Below are positions 54,754 to 64,000 of a DNA stretch of 64,000 nucleotides, piece by piece. Made by a program: the position numbers and the translations under genes. Every line of letters starts with the position of its first letter. Position 1 is the first letter of the stretch. The notes under the pieces are model-generated. The model was not told where the DNA came from. It saw nothing but the letters and a program-made list of their open reading frames with translations, and did no database searches. The DNA comes from Heterodera schachtii (taxonomy: Eukaryota > Nematoda > Chromadorea > Rhabditida > Heteroderidae), in NCBI GenBank assembly GCA_023374025.1, contig SIJG01000022.1:682001-746000 (forward strand), given 5' to 3'.

Positions 54754-55663
54754 ATTTTTATGCAAAGTCAACATCAAAATTATTTTAATACAAAATCTTT
54801 ATCACATAAGATTCTCAATAAAAATATTTGAATGAAATAAATTTTTTTAAATTGACATTATATTAAAAAATTTGGAACTTCATAACTCGGCACTCGTGCT
54901 CATTTGGCAAATGAAAACATTTTTCTTAAAAATCCTGGGATGCTCTATCCCCCCAGTAAATTTCATTCAGAAATCCCACGAACACCTGGAAACCTTCCCT
55001 TGTTAGAAATTTTAAATGGTCAAATTAATTCTAACAAGAACCAAAAGTCTTACAAATATTTTAAGCAATTTTAAAAGTTTTCGACTTAATGGAGAAATTG
55101 GCCCAATAGAATCATTGTCTAGCCGATTCAACAGCTTCATCTTTGGCAAGAGCTGCCCAAATGGAGTTGGGTTTTATCGAAAGCTTTAGCCAAAATTCAT
55201 CAATGATGCCTCATTAACGCGTGGAAAGGAAAAATCCGAAAGTGCCAAAATTAGAAATGAAAAAGCACAGAGATAGTGTTCGTGGTGTTGATCAAGCTAA
55301 ATTGGACAATGAAAGCGAGATGCGAAAGTGAGTGATGGAAAAAATAATGAAATTTTGTAAATTTATTAATTATTTGTTTCGATTGATCAATTATAATACT
55401 AGATAAGCAGTGAATAAATTTTGGCATTAAACAGAAAAAATTTATTTTAAACAAATCCCGTGGGATCCCGAAAAAATGCTTAGAGATTGACCGGGACTGG
55501 AATTGGTACGAGACCCCAACCCGGGATCCCTCCCGATTATTTTTTCAAAATTGTTAATGGCGTTGATTCACTGTCAGTTTTATTAATATTTGTATTGCAT
55601 ATTTATTTAAGATATATTACAATAGAAGTATGTCAATCACTGCACGTCTGATCAATTTTTCAA
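54754..55663. other. Mostly empty; one possible orphan exon at 55112-55209
   Basis: Minus strand 55209-55112 reads IIDEFWLKLSIKPNSIWAAL and on to a stop, preceded by an AG acceptor; it could be a last exon of a lost gene. No partner exon found. The rest is AT-rich. Confidence 0.25.
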
Positions 55664-56131
55664 TCACTTTTTACCGTACCCGGAGCCGCCGAAACCGCCA
55701 AATGAACCACCGTAACCGCCATACCCAGATGCTGAACAAATGAGATATGTATATATGTAGACAAACAATTTATGAAGCGCAAAGGCTTCAACAATTATAA
55801 ATTGATATTTAATACTAAATTAATATATTATTTCTAATTTTTATTAAAAACTCGATTATTGTTAAATTGTTATTTAGGACTAAATTATTATTATCATTTA
55901 TAAGAAATGGAAATTTTAGCACTTACGCCCGTAATTTCTGAAAAACGGAGCAGGCGGAGGGGGAAAAAGTGGTGGTGCCGCGCCAAATGGCGAAGTGCCA
56001 AATGGCGAAATGCCAAAGGGCGAAATGCCAAAGGAGCCGCCGTCGAAAGGACCACTAGCGGAAGTGGAACTGATGAACAACAAAAACATGCAAAGGCCGG
56101 CGGCAAGCAGTTTCGGCACGAAATCGATCAT
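55664..56131 (-). CDS. Secreted glycine/phenylalanine-rich peptide
   Basis: Two exons 56131-55927 and 55731-55664 (GTAAGT donor, phase 1), 90 residues. MIDFVPKLLAAGLCMFLLFI...SASG is a signal peptide; then GGSFGISPFGISPFGTSPFG, a proline run (PPLFPPPPAPFF), and a tail GYGGYGGSFGGFGGSGYGKK. YGGYGG repeats ending in GKK resemble nematode neuropeptide-like/antimicrobial precursors and small cuticle proteins; which applies is open. Three ATGCCA boxes lie about 180-220 bp upstream (see 56313-56351). Confidence 0.75.
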
Positions 56132-56312
56132 TTTGATGCTGTGAAAATGAGAAAAAAAACAATAAACCGGTTGACCAGCAGGGCTTTCAATAGAAAAATA
56201 AGATCAAAAATAGTATAAGTTTTTGCGTTTATAAAAATTCTTAATTGGGTGAAGAGAATTTCTGTCCTAAAAATCGAATGTTTTTTTGAGAGGAGCTGAA
56301 GGCTAAATCCAT

Positions 56313-56351
56313 ATGCCAATTTTGGCATTTTTATTTGATTTATTTTGGCAT
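56313..56351. promoter_or_regulatory. Cluster of three ATGCCA (DOG-box-like) motifs
   Basis: ATGCCA at 56313-56318 (+), and on the minus strand at 56328-56323 and 56351-56346, all within 39 bp upstream of the glycine-rich peptide gene. ATGCCA is the published dorsal-gland box of Globodera effectors; clustering makes chance less likely but does not prove function. Confidence 0.45.
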
Positions 56352-56399
56352 CGTTTGGGAAAATTCCTTGTTTTGTGTGCAATAATAAAGAAAAATCAT

Positions 56400-58019
56400 C
56401 CGTAAGATATATGAATTTTATATTTTTTAAACATGAAAATTGACTTTTTGTCCCATTTTTTTTATTTGTCAATTTTCAGTCCGTAAATATTCGAATTTTA
56501 ATTCCAAGAAACAAAAAAATTATCTCTGGAGAAATTTTTTGCAAAATAATAATTATAATTAAAAAAATATTTTAGGCAATTAAATGCAAATGTGTACACA
56601 TTTTGAAAAGGCACTTCTATTTATGCCATCGTCTCATCGGGGCACAGAATTGTAATTGGCCCAATTCCCGCCGCCCTTTCGCGTGTTGCGCTTCTCTTCG
56701 CCTTTCCGCCTAACCATTTCCCTTCCTTTTTTTCTGCGCTATTTTTACACCTTTTATTTATTGTAAAAAATGGTTTATTTTCCCTTTTAAATTGGGCAAA
56801 AAATTGCGTTATTCGCTGTAAAAATAAAGGGAAAATTATTTTGGAATAGTAACAAATTTTTGTGAGTCGGAAATGTGTCAAGAATAAAAATTCATGAAAA
56901 AAAACGAGAAATGTTAGTATGATGATTCGAAAATTTTAATTGGGAATAAACCTACAATAATCTAATTATTCAGTATGTTTATTTTTAACAGCTTTCATAA
57001 ATTTTCTAAATTTTTTATAACTTTGGAATTAAAAAAACTGAAATGATAAATTCAGCAATTGTAATTTGTCATGCTACAGAATGATTTTTAAAAATATTGT
57101 ATTACTGACGCATTTTCATGAAGCTGCAAATTTTCTCTGTTTATCGAAAAGTTAAAGTTTCCTGAAAAATATGCATCCATGTGAAAATCGTGATATAGTG
57201 AATGGAAATGGTTTTTTCGAAATTCGGCTTCAAAATTTGCAAAGTGGTTTTTTGGTACAAATATGGTAACTAGGGCTAATATTTTTAGGTTTTTATCTAT
57301 TTTTTTTTCTTGATAAATGAGAGCTCTCTATGGTCTGAAATGCACGAAAAAACGTTTTTTAGTGGTTGTTAAGTTATTTTGGAGTTATAAGCACCTATTT
57401 TCTAGCTTTTTATTTTTAGTACCTAAAAATCTAAAAAAAAAAATTTCCCATTTTTAGCACCTATTTTTGGGGTTTTTTAGAACGAAAAACCTAACTATTT
57501 TGGAAGTTTTTAGCACCTAAAACTCATATCCATATTATAATGTAAAATATACTATTTTAAAAATATTTTTGTAAGCTTTTATTTTCTAAAAAAATTAGGG
57601 CCTGTTGGCATCATCATTTTTAAATTCTATTAGGATGTGAATAAAATTGTTAAAAAGAATCTTTTGACTTAAAATAAAGTTTTTGGCACCTTTTTGTTTT
57701 TAGAGCCTAAAAACTTTAAAAATTGAAAAAACCTATTTTGAAAACCTATTTTGATCTATTTTGGCGTTTTGCCCAAAGTTAATAATAAAAATGCAATAAA
57801 ACAAAAAACACACCCCTATGAATCGAACTGAAATTTTTCAAAATGCACCTCTAAGAAATGAAATATTTCTCAAATGTTCTTCTCCAACGGTTTTTTAGAG
57901 CCTAAAAATTGGAGCCCTAAGCCCTCAGTTTCTGAAATTTATATCCATTTTTTCAATTTATGTCCGTATTTTGGGCATCCATATTTAATGGACAATATTT
58001 TCGCGGCAATCATATAATT
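56400..58019. other. Intergenic, dispersed AT-rich repeats
   Basis: An 86-codon minus frame (56881-56621) shows no family features. 57250-57920 holds TTTTAGCACCTA / GCACCTTTTT phrases shared with 45300-45700. No gene supported. Confidence 0.4.
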
Positions 58020-58625
58020 GTTATTAGTAGAGACCGACTTTTGAGGCATATGCCTTTTTTTTCTGCGCACTAGTTTCGATATATTAAGCATAAATAACAC
58101 ATTTTCCATTTGGTTTGAGGCTTCTACGTTGACTTTTATTATGCTTTTTTTTTTTTTGCCTTTTTCAAGATTTTCGTGCCTAACTGCCTTTTTTTGGCAT
58201 TTTGCCGTTTTGGTGCCTTTTTGGCGTTTTTTTTCTGAAAAATTCCATTAAAAATGCAATAAAACCGGGGAAATACACCCCTAAGAAATGAAAAATTTTC
58301 TCGAAAATTGATCGCCAAAATTTCATTTTTTTTTCTTGATAAAAAGCTTAGGTTTAAATTTCCCTTATTCGAAAAACATTATAAAATATTTAATAATCAT
58401 TTAAATGACCAAAATTAAGTTTTTTGATTAAGTTTTACGTGTTTTGCTCCCTAAAAATGCTTAATAAAAAAAATTTAAATGCCTTTTTTCATGCCTTTTT
58501 CGGGATTTCAGTGCCTTTTCATGCCTTCTTTTCAATTTTTTGGTGCCTATTATAGTGCCTTTTTCGCGATTTTTGGACTCTTTTTCGTCGGTCTCTAGGC
58601 ATTCATTGGCCTTCATAACTTAAAA
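58020..58625. repeat. Dispersed repeat, TTTGCCTTTTTCGTGCC type
   Basis: Nearly identical to 63481-64000 over more than 400 bp (CTGCGCACTAGTTTCGATAT, GGTTTGAGGCTTCTACGTTG, GCATAAATAACACATTTTCC). A reversed partial copy lies at 25390-25510. Tracts of GCCTTTTT suggest an old element; no ends or coding seen. Confidence 0.7.
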
Positions 58626-58929
58626 AAAATTTTGTCCAGATTCAACAGGTTCATTGAGCGACCAATAAAATACGAAGTTCATTACACAATTAAAAAAATT
58701 TTCGAAAATTTTTTATGTTTTTAAATACTGTGATATTTTCTAAATGATTGAATTAACTAATTAATACAAAATTCTTCCGTTTTCTAAATTATTGATAGAA
58801 TTAATTTGTTTAATACATTTCTTTCCCACTCATTACCAAATATTCAATTTAACATTGTGTATTTGCGCAAACTCAGCTAATTTGGTCATAAACTGCAGCG
58901 CTGATATTTTTGTGATGGAAAACAAAAAT

Positions 58930-59104
58930 AATGCAACTGATAAAAGGAAGGGAGAAGAGGCTGGGGAAGGGGGAATCAAATAAACAAAAAAAAATAGGAG
59001 CGAAAAAGAGAGAAAAAAAGAGGGAGCAGAGAGAGAAGAGTGGGAAAATAAAAGAACGAGAGAGGGTTGAAAACAAAAGAAAATAGAAAGAAAGAGAGAG
59101 TAAT

Positions 59105-59156
<52 letters not shown>

Positions 59157-59680
59157 GGGAGAGAGAGAGAGAGAACTCAGAGAGCTCGAAAATAACTATA
59201 TAGCCAGTAAGAAAAGAGAGCAAACAATGAATGAAAGAAGAAAGGGGAGAGAATGAGAAAGAAAAGGGCAAAAGTAAGGGAGAGAGAGAGAGAGAGAGAA
59301 GGGCGAGAGAATGAAAGAAAAAGGCAAAAGTAAGGGAGAGAGAGAGAGAGAGAAGGGCGAGAGAATGAAAGAAAAAGGCAAAAGTGAGGGAGAGAGAGAG
59401 AGAGAGAGAAGGGCGAGAGAATGAAAGAAAAAGGCAAAAGTGAGGGAGAGAGAGAGAGAAGGGCGAGAGAATGAAAGAAAAGGGTAAAAGTGAGGTAGAG
59501 ATAGAGAGCGAGAGAGAGAAGGACGAGAGAATGAAAGAAAAGGGTAAAAGTGAGGGAGAGAGAGAGAGAGAGAGAAGGGCGAGAGAATGAAAGAAAAGGG
59601 TAAAAGTGAGGTAGAGATAGAGAGAGAGAGAGAGAGAGAAGGACGAGAGTGGGAAATTTGATCAAAGTCCAAGGTATCTC
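58930..59680. repeat. GA-rich microsatellite and about 60-bp minisatellite
   Basis: Pure (GA)n at 59108-59150, then about seven units of GGGCGAGAGAATGAAAGAAA-AGGC/TAAAAGTGAGG-(GA)n from about 59260 to 59650. Long serine/leucine frames on the minus strand are artefacts of the repeat. Confidence 0.9.
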
Positions 59681-60649
59681 CATCATCATCATTATATCAT
59701 CAACAACAACACCATTATTCTCGGTCAGCGATAAAAGGTGGGTGGATGGTACGCGAAAACACCGCCAAACCCATCGAAAGTGTTGCATTCCAGCATTTAA
59801 AGGGGGCAGTTAAAGAGTGGTTTTATCATTTTTATGATTACTTCATTAATATTTTAATTAATTAGTACATTGATCACTCCCGAATAAACCCCAAACATTT
59901 GTGGCAATCCCATTTCAATATTTGTTATGCTGTTTAAGGGCATTTTAGGATCATTAAACACAAATATGACATCAATTCAAAACTCTAATTTAAAAAAAAA
60001 AAAAATTATTTTATATTTAAGTATATTTAAGCGAACAAAAATTTGAATTCATATTTGTATTTAATTTTTTTTTAGTAAAATATTTTTTGCTCATTTGAAT
60101 TCATATTTGACTTTAAATTTTTTTAACAAAATTATTTCTGATAAAAAGTAATTTAAATAAATTGAATTATGGATAGGCTTCAGGTAGGGGTGTTTTTTTT
60201 TTATTCTTCGGCCTCAATGTATTCACATCGCTTTTTCAGAAATAGAAATTAGCCGGGGTAAGTCAGAAAATTTTAGAATTACGTATACTTTTTTAAAATT
60301 TTCCATTTTCATCAAAAAATTTTCATTTCATGTTTCCGGGGAGGGGGAGGGCTATAATTAGTTCCCTCGGCCCCCTAATTGCATCCTTGATTATGTATAA
60401 AAAATGATTTTACAGAATTCTTTATATTCATTATTCATATATTACCTTCAACAATGGAACATGCCAGATGCCCCTATGTTAAAGAAAATGTAATTTTACA
60501 TATTGATTTAAGTTAAGAACTAAATTATATGCTAAAAGTAGTGTCATTTCAAATTCTCGCAAAGAAAACCAATCAACAATGATTTTTTGGATCAGTCTAA
60601 TGTTAAAATGATTATTCAAAATAATGAAAATTGAAAGGTTTGTTTTTAG
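59681..60649. other. No gene seen
   Basis: AT-rich; a partial direct repeat (TTTGAATTCATATTTG at 60041 and 60094). It would be expected to hold the 5' exons of the fragment at 60650 but none was recognised. Confidence 0.35.
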
Positions 60650-61108
60650 GCACCATTGCCGACAAACATCAAAGAGGCATTGCCAAAGGATGTGTCGATC
60701 AAAATTCAACAAATCCATGACGATGGGTCGTTGAGCGCGGAGCAAAAAATGGAGCGAATTGATTCGATCATTTGCACTCTGCCGGAGAATGTCATTGACC
60801 AAATTCCGGACCCGCCAGAAGTTGCGCAACTCCCGGCTGATGTAATTGCACTAATTAAATTCGCTAATTCGAAAAGCTAATTGCTCGCTGATTGGGTGTA
60901 ATTAAGGTGCGCCAGCGCGTCAAACAAATTGAGCGCCAGCAGGGAAAGTCGTTCAGCACCAAATTTGAAGAGATCATGAAATATGTGGACACTTTGCCTG
61001 AGGGCACAAAATCGGCTGCCAAAAACATTTTCCATTGAATTTTTCATGGAAAAAGCGGAGAGAAAAGAAGTGGAAAAAGCAGCATGGATTAATGAAAGCA
61101 AGGCTTAA
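60650..61108 (+). pseudogene. DUF148/SXP-like protein fragment
   Basis: Exon 60650-60862 follows a TTTTTAG acceptor and encodes LPTNIKEALPKDVSIKIQQI, then DDGSLSAEQKMERID, CTLPENVIDQIPDPP, LPADVIALIK. Such L-P-x-D-V...K-I-x-x-I-H-x-D-x-S-L-S units are typical of nematode SXP/RAL-2 (DUF148) secreted proteins. A 44-bp GC-AG intron would join 60907-61038 (VRQRVKQIERQQGKSFSTKF) ending in TGA. The next 70 bp stay open in a shifted frame (MEKAERKEVEKAAW) to 61108, so a frameshift is likely. No start or signal-peptide exon found upstream. Confidence 0.6.
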
Positions 61109-61731
61109 CAATATTTATTAAATATTTTATTTTTTGGTAAAATATTTCCAATTTTTCATTTCCAATAAATATTTTTGCTTTGTCCTTTTCTTCCAATTTA
61201 CGCTTAAAACATGCACATAAAAGTGAAAAATATAAATTGTGTCTCAAAATGTCTTCAAATTCGTTAAGTTAAGCTAAACATCTCGAAAAGCTAATTATGG
61301 TATGAAAATCATTTTGAAAGAAAAAACATAAAATGAATCCAAAATTTATTTTTAAGAAAACCCCGAAAGTTCCATTTTGGACTGATTTTTGGCACATATT
61401 TACAATGAAAGTTTCAGTTTCATTAATGTTATCGAGAAAATAAAAATATTTTGCACTTAAAAAATAATTAAATCGCGAAATATGCAAAATATGCATGTGG
61501 AACTTCATCCTAGAAGCTTAAATCAAGCTAAAAAATGTTTTTCACGCATTTAAGCCTCAAACAGTCGAGGAAAAAATATACATATAATTTGCCGCCCTAA
61601 TAATCATTTTTAGAAAGTGAGGTAAATTCACTTCATTAGCAGGTCATTTGGAAATTTAATCAGCCTCTTTGGAATTTCACTTAAAAAACGAATATTGAAA
61701 AATATTTTTCCATCAATTTTTTCTTCCATTT
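61109..61731. other. No gene seen
   Basis: AT-rich spacer between the convergent DUF148 fragment and the cysteine peptide gene; AATAAA at about 61165 could end the former. Confidence 0.35.
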
Positions 61732-62027
61732 TTATTTTCGTCGTCGCATTCGATCATTCCGCGGTTGTGCGACGGAGAATGAGAAAAGGTGCAATTCATT
61801 AGCCAATTCTTGCGCACTAACACAGAATCCCTCCAGGCAAAACAGCTTGTCCGGACAGTGAATGTGCCGTTTGCATTCGGCTTAAAAATAAAAATATTAA
61901 TTATTTATATAATTTAATTAAATTTACACTCACTTCCATGAATGTTTTGCATTGCCAAAATGGACGAGTCACGAAGCGCAACAGAAAAAATGCAGACAAA
62001 AATTGAAAAAATGATTGAAATTCTCAT
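61732..62027 (-). CDS. Small secreted cysteine-containing peptide
   Basis: Exons 62027-61934 and 61880-61732, phase 1, 80 residues. MRISIIFSIFVCIFSVALRD is a signal peptide. The mature part has ECKRHIHCPDKLFCLEGFCV, a C-x5-C-x5-C-x4-C pattern that can form two disulfides, as in EB-type or other small cysteine modules, and a basic tail RMRRRK. Small secreted cysteine peptides in plant nematodes are frequent effector candidates; no specific family recognised. Confidence 0.72.
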
Positions 62028-63480
62028 AATTTTGCTAAATTAGTGAAGCGAGAAGAAAGTCTTGTTTTGTATTAATGTCAGACTTGTAAAGAATTAAATT
62101 TTTGAAAATAAACAATTTAAAAAATGCAAATTTAGGCTAAAAATTGTGTAAAGCTTAGAAGAATCTTTTGCCAATTGAAAGACGGATTGAATTTTTGGAA
62201 AAGAATTGAATATGCATTTTCTAATATGCTTTTTCAATTTAAAAATTCTGGAAAATTAAAACTTAGCCCCATAAACACGCGAAAGGCTCATCAATTTCTA
62301 TCGGGCGATGGGTTGGACCACACTGTCCTCCCCCCCCCCCCCCCCACCCAATTTGACGCCGTCCCAAAATGAAAAAGCACTCCGACGTCGTCCGACTTTT
62401 AATTTTACAATAACAATTATTTTTGTTTATTTACTTATTTTTTACTCGCAAAAAGTGTTTAAAGCTGCCGCATTTTGCTTCTGGCGCAAAATGTGTGCAT
62501 CATTAATTGGGTAATTAGCGGCAGCAAAATGTTTAAAATGGGAGCACAACATTCATTGGTGGTGATGGCCCAGACGAGCACAATTTGACCGGTTTTTGCT
62601 CATCAGCAGCGGGGAGAAGGGAGGGAACAAAGCCAAATACAAAGTGAAATTTTAAACTTTTTATGTTTACCCCTGGGGCGATGAAAAATAGGCAAAATTT
62701 AAGCCAAATAAAAAAAAGCATGGCGAGTAAAACAGGTTTTAATTGATCAGCTATGCCCTGTTCTATCGATGGATAGAAGCGGGCCAGTTTCGTCCAACAT
62801 AAATGTACAGAAAAAAAATTAGAATTTTAATTAACTCGCTTGTTTTTAAAAGTTTGGGCGCAAAACGCGCAAAGAGAAAATTGACCATTTTCGAGTAAAT
62901 TTTGGTGAGATTTTCTCTTTTTTCAAAAAAATTCAGTCCTTTTGAAAGCGTTATTCAAAAAATCTAAATCAAAACCGATTTTTCTCTTATATACACAGCG
63001 ATTCAATTTTAGGTTCCCAGTGTAAATAAGTTGGACTTTTTGTCTCAGTGGTCTGTGAGTTAGTCACCAAAAAAGGGTCCCGGGTTTAGCAAGTTGAGGA
63101 TTTGATTGGGAATAAATTTGAATTGTCCTTTGGTTTTTTAATTTTTATGAATTTAAATTAATTGGCATAAAGACAAAAGTATTTTCTGTCAAAAAAAGCG
63201 ATGTATAAACTGAGGAGTGTTACCAACTTCACATGCTCAAAAAACAAAATTAAAAGTGGCATATTTTTATTAAAAAAATGATTCTTGCGATGAATAGTGG
63301 CGCTAAATTTGGTGAATTCCCAGGTCAAAATGTTTTCTTCAATTATGTACTTATGTTCAGAAATAAGGTCGCAGAAAAAAAATAAAATAATAAAAATCCT
63401 TCAAACGATTTTTTTTTTTTGAGATTGGTCCGAATTAATTTATTTGATTAGCAAGTAAATTTATATAAAATCTAATTATT
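62028..63480. other. No gene seen
   Basis: Upstream of the cysteine peptide gene, then AT-rich. Poly-C at 62329-62346. A weak tRNA-like stretch at 63045-63095 (CAGTGGTCTGTGAGTTAG) is too degenerate to call. Confidence 0.4.
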
Positions 63481-64000
63481 TGAGACCGCATTTTGAGGCA
63501 GATGCCTTTTTTTTCTGCGCACTAGTTTCGATATATTAAGCATAAATAACACATTTTCCACTTGGTTTGAGGCTTCTACGTTGACTTTTATTATGCCTTT
63601 TTTTGCCTTTTTCGGGATTTTCGTGCCTTAAATGCCTTTTTTGGCATTTTGCCGTTTTGTTGCCTTTTTTGGCGTTTTTTTCGGAAAATTACATTAAAAA
63701 AGGAATAAAATCGGGAAAATACACCCCTAAGAAATGACTTGAAAAATTTTTAAAAAAATACATCCCTTAAAAAATGAAAAAATTTCAGAAATACACCCCT
63801 AAGAATTGAAAAATTTTCTCAAAAATTGATCGCCAAAATTTCATTTTTTTCTTAATAAAAATTTTAGATTTAAAAAATTTTCTTTATTCGAAAATCATTA
63901 TAAAATATTTAATAATCATTTAAATGACCAAAATTATGTTTTTGGTTAAATTTTGCGTGTTTTGCTCCCTAAAAACCTTAGAAAAATTTTTTTAAATGCC
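63481..64000. repeat. Dispersed repeat, second copy of 58020-58625
   Basis: Colinear with the copy at 58020 for over 400 bp with small indels; continues past the window edge. Confidence 0.7.

Noticed and set aside
56621..56881. 86-codon minus-strand frame
   Set aside because: Basic and low in hydrophobic pattern, no signal peptide, no splice partner; could not be supported.
59177..59788. 203-codon serine/leucine-rich frame
   Set aside because: Product of the GA microsatellite read on the minus strand.
63040..63100. tRNA-like stretch
   Set aside because: B box too poor and no stems; not called.

Overview
The window is nuclear DNA of an animal: AT-rich, with short phase-consistent introns, many dispersed repeats and no bacterial features. 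The best clue to the organism is a complete 13-exon glutathione-synthetase-like gene that begins with a secretory signal peptide (16488-20788, +). Secreted GS-like proteins are known as an expanded effector family of cyst and reniform plant-parasitic nematodes (Globodera, Heterodera, Rotylenchulus). Several introns starting with GC, and a motif matching the published dorsal-gland promoter box ATGCCA, fit a cyst nematode. The species cannot be told from the sequence.

Layout, left to right. 1-511: start of a BEL/Pao retrotransposon gag, cut by the window edge. 1882-3064 (-): ribosomal protein P2 without its conserved tail. 4744-4902 (-): small secreted-protein gene with a clear promoter; a truncated second copy lies at 53532-53624. 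5310-14588 (-): 13-exon endonuclease/exonuclease/phosphatase gene, one exon of which is split by a 2-kb foldback element. 16488-20788 (+): the GS-like effector. 23732-31483 (-): 12-exon secreted protein of 972 residues, made of two related copies of a module I do not recognise. 32778-33489 (-): remains of a MULE transposase. 34858-52542 (-): secreted ankyrin-repeat gene whose 1-kb coding sequence is spread over 17.7 kb by a MULE-type element, a 2.8-kb hAT transposon and an 8.8-kb Ty3/gypsy-type LTR element, and which carries one internal stop. 55664-56131 (-): glycine/phenylalanine-rich secreted peptide. 60650-61108 (+): DUF148/SXP-like fragment. 61732-62027 (-): small secreted cysteine-containing peptide.

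Mobile DNA dominates. Two hAT-type families (TIR beginning TAGAG, 8-bp target duplications) have arms made of GGGACC or CCTGGA repeats. In each intact GGGACC copy both ends carry the same copy-specific variant. Their interiors share a tRNA-Glu-like Pol III promoter module and a 23-26 bp GC palindrome. Other foldback families have arms of GTTTCTTAAAACTGCC, GGGCCGTCACGGTT or CCCCAAATGTCGG repeats. Two insertions are especially informative: one sits exactly on a 3' splice site and one exactly on a TATA box, and in both the target duplication copies the signal it hit.

Functionally this reads as a parasitism-gene neighbourhood: at least six genes encode N-terminal signal peptides, set in a transposon-rich background that has damaged some of them. 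All exon models come from reading splice sites and phase by eye, without transcript evidence.
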